Shown one piece after another: positions 4,791 to 5,899 of a stretch of 5,899 bases of DNA; position 1 is the first letter of the stretch; every line of letters begins with the position of its first letter. Where the stretch lies: positions 1 to 5,899 of the forward strand of contig JAJXDX010000122.1 in the NCBI GenBank assembly GCA_021640185.1, in the 5' to 3' direction. Under the pieces are notes generated by a model. It was given only the letters and a program-made list of their open reading frames with translations. It had not been told where the DNA came from and ran no database searches. The DNA comes from Oscillospiraceae bacterium (GTDB lineage: Bacteria; Bacillota; Clostridia; Oscillospirales; Acutalibacteraceae). Made by a program: the position numbers and the translations under genes.

Positions 4791-5899
4791 GCCTCTGCCC
4801 CCTCTTCATCCAGCCCCAGCTTGCGGCGCATGGCCGATACCTCGTCGTTGATGTTCTTCGTGTAGTCGGTCAGCGTGTCGCGCGGCAGCAGACCGTTGTT
4901 GATCACCGTCGTCGCCGCACTGATGATATAGCGCGCGGTCATATAGCCGCCGGGCGCCTCCGGCATGGCGCGGGTCATCTCCGCCTGCCGCAGGATGGCG
5001 GTCAGCTGCGCGTCCGTCCACGGCAGACGGCGCAGCGCGCCGAGGTTCGCCGTGGCATAGCGGCCGGCCGTGCCCTGGATCGTTTCCAGCTCGCTGCCGT
5101 AGGTCGTCTGTGCCTCCTCGCCGAGGAACCAGCGCAAAAACGTCCACGCCGCCTGTTCGTGCGCGCTGTTGCGGAAGATGCAGCAGCCCGTCGCCGTCCC
5201 GGACACCGTGTGATCCACCGTGCCGTCATCCTGCGCCGTGCCGGGCATCGGGGCAAAGCCCCACCGCCCGCGGATCTCCGGCGCAGACGCTTCCAGGTTC
5301 GCAAAGAACGTGTACGGCTGCAGCGTGATCGGGGTCTGCCCGGTGCGGAAGTAGCTCAGCGCGTCGATCTTCTGCAGCACCTTGTATTTCGTATACAGGT
5401 CGGTGAAGTCCTTGAAGGCGGACAGCGCTTCCTCGCTGTCCAGCGTGCTGCGCGTCAGCGCCTCGTCATACACGCTGCCGCCGCGCTGATACAGCAGCGT
5501 CGTGAAGATGTCGATCACATTGTCGGCCAAGTTCGGCAGGCCGACGGTCATGTGCTGCGTCTGCAGCCGCGGCAGCAAGGCATACAGCTGCGCCCACGTC
5601 TGCGGCACGTCCGCACCGATCTCGTCCAAAATATCCTGCCGGTAGAACAGCATATAGAACGTGTATTTGTCCGGCAGCGCATACACCGCATCGCCGTAGG
5701 TGAACTCGGTCAGCGCCTGCGCCGGGAACTGCGCGGCCAGCTCGGCAAAGCCGTCAAAGCCGGACAGATCGCTCACCGCACCGCGGTAAGCATAGTTGAG
5801 CGGCAGCGACCGTTCAAGGCCGATCGCCGCATCCGGGCCGCAGTCGGCGGCCACGGCGGGCAGCAGCACGTTGATGTCCACCAAGCGGATGTTCACACC
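4787..5899 (-). CDS. Extracellular solute-binding protein of a CUT1 sugar ABC transporter, 5' end missing
   Basis: The frame is open to the right edge, and 370 codons precede the TGA at 4789-4787. A GTG at 5896-5894 is only an internal valine (GVNIRLVD): no signal peptide or lipobox follows it, so the true start is outside the window. Visible SBP_bac_1-type landmarks, numbered from that valine, are: the first-lobe segment ending in CGPDAAIG (19-26); GDAVYALPDKYTFYMLFYRQ (68-87), the family's 'Y..ALP......lfYr.D' region; VPQTWAQL (97-104); RWGFAPMPGT (211-220); an HEQAAWTFLRWFLGEEAQ helix (246-263); and GYMTARY near 317-323. The C-terminal LTDYTKNINDEVSAMRRKLG (342-361) is the usual closing helix. 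A standard family member is about 420-460 residues, so at least 50-90 are missing. Some members found with this gene set are larger, with an extra N-terminal domain, which cannot be judged here. It should be a lipid-anchored surface receptor that delivers ligand to the permeases. Confidence 0.92.
   Translation of the reverse strand, partial: GVNIRLVDINVLLPAVAADCGPDAAIGLERSLPLNYAYRGAVSDLSGFDGFAELAAQFPAQALTEFTYGDAVYALPDKYTFYMLFYRQDILDEIGADVPQTWAQLYALLPRLQTQHMTVGLPNLADNVIDIFTTLLYQRGGSVYDEALTRSTLDSEEALSAFKDFTDLYTKYKVLQKIDALSYFRTGQTPITLQPYTFFANLEASAPEIRGRWGFAPMPGTAQDDGTVDHTVSGTATGCCIFRNSAHEQAAWTFLRWFLGEEAQTTYGSELETIQGTAGRYATANLGALRRLPWTDAQLTAILRQAEMTRAMPEAPGGYMTARYIISAATTVINNGLLPRDTLTDYTKNINDEVSAMRRKLGLDEEGAEA
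4798..4805 (-). promoter_or_regulatory. Shine-Dalgarno of the MalF-type gene, inside the binding-protein gene
   Basis: AGAGGGGG on the minus strand lies 7 nt before the ATG at 4790-4788. It is embedded in the last codons of the solute-binding protein gene. Together with the ATGA overlap it allows both direct initiation and re-initiation by terminating ribosomes. Confidence 0.65.

Noticed and set aside
3705..4865. Plus-strand open frame of 386 codons opposite both permease genes
   Set aside because: The translation is a His/Arg/Gln/Asp-rich mirror of hydrophobic codons and runs across a real gene boundary; it shows no recognisable family.
5894..5896. GTG as the start codon of the solute-binding protein
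   Set aside because: The frame continues upstream to the edge, no ribosome binding site can be seen, and the protein from this codon would lack a signal sequence and the beginning of the first lobe.
1..5899. High density of GATC and CGATC sites, considered as a methylation or uptake-signal pattern
   Set aside because: The sites mostly arise from the favoured Ile codon ATC and Asp codon GAT in their coding contexts; I see no periodic or oriented clustering beyond that.

Overview
The window is a gene-dense, GC-rich bacterial segment in which every supported gene lies on the minus strand, so transcription runs from the high coordinates to the low ones. The purine-rich Shine-Dalgarno sequences (AGAGGGGG, GGGGAGGG, AAAGGGGG, AGAGAGGG), the CUT1-type sugar transporter without its own ATPase in view, and the relationship of several genes to families I associate with Bacillota point to a high-GC Clostridia/Oscillospirales-like or Paenibacillus-like Gram-positive. 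The taxonomic placement is inference from gene content and codon use only.

Layout in transcription order: (1) the 3' part of an extracellular solute-binding protein gene, cut by the right edge; (2) a MalF/UgpA-type permease, whose ATG overlaps the previous stop as ATGA; (3) a MalG/UgpE-type permease 19 nt further on, with a strong Shine-Dalgarno that fixes its start; (4) a 500-residue secreted, C-terminally membrane-anchored protein combining an NHL-type beta-propeller with TPR repeats; (5) a 209-residue polytopic YIP1-family membrane protein, again starting in an ATGA overlap; (6) after a 48-nt gap that holds a perfect 8-bp hairpin, the N-terminal 259 residues of a DUF5696-type lipoprotein, cut by the left edge. 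No intergenic space exceeds 50 nt, and I see no promoter, canonical terminator, RNA gene, mobile element or CRISPR array. This is the interior of one operon.

Working model (inference): the binding protein captures a carbohydrate or glycoconjugate outside the membrane and hands it to the two permeases, which are probably powered by an ATPase encoded elsewhere (an MsmX-like shared subunit is the usual solution). The propeller/TPR protein, the YIP1 protein and the DUF5696 lipoprotein are envelope partners with no established biochemical role. Their tight co-transcription with the transporter suggests an extracytoplasmic binding, processing or assembly machine attached to the importer. This set of genes is the most interesting aspect of the window. 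I recognise the gene set from other Bacillota genomes, but I know of no experimental description of its function or substrate.
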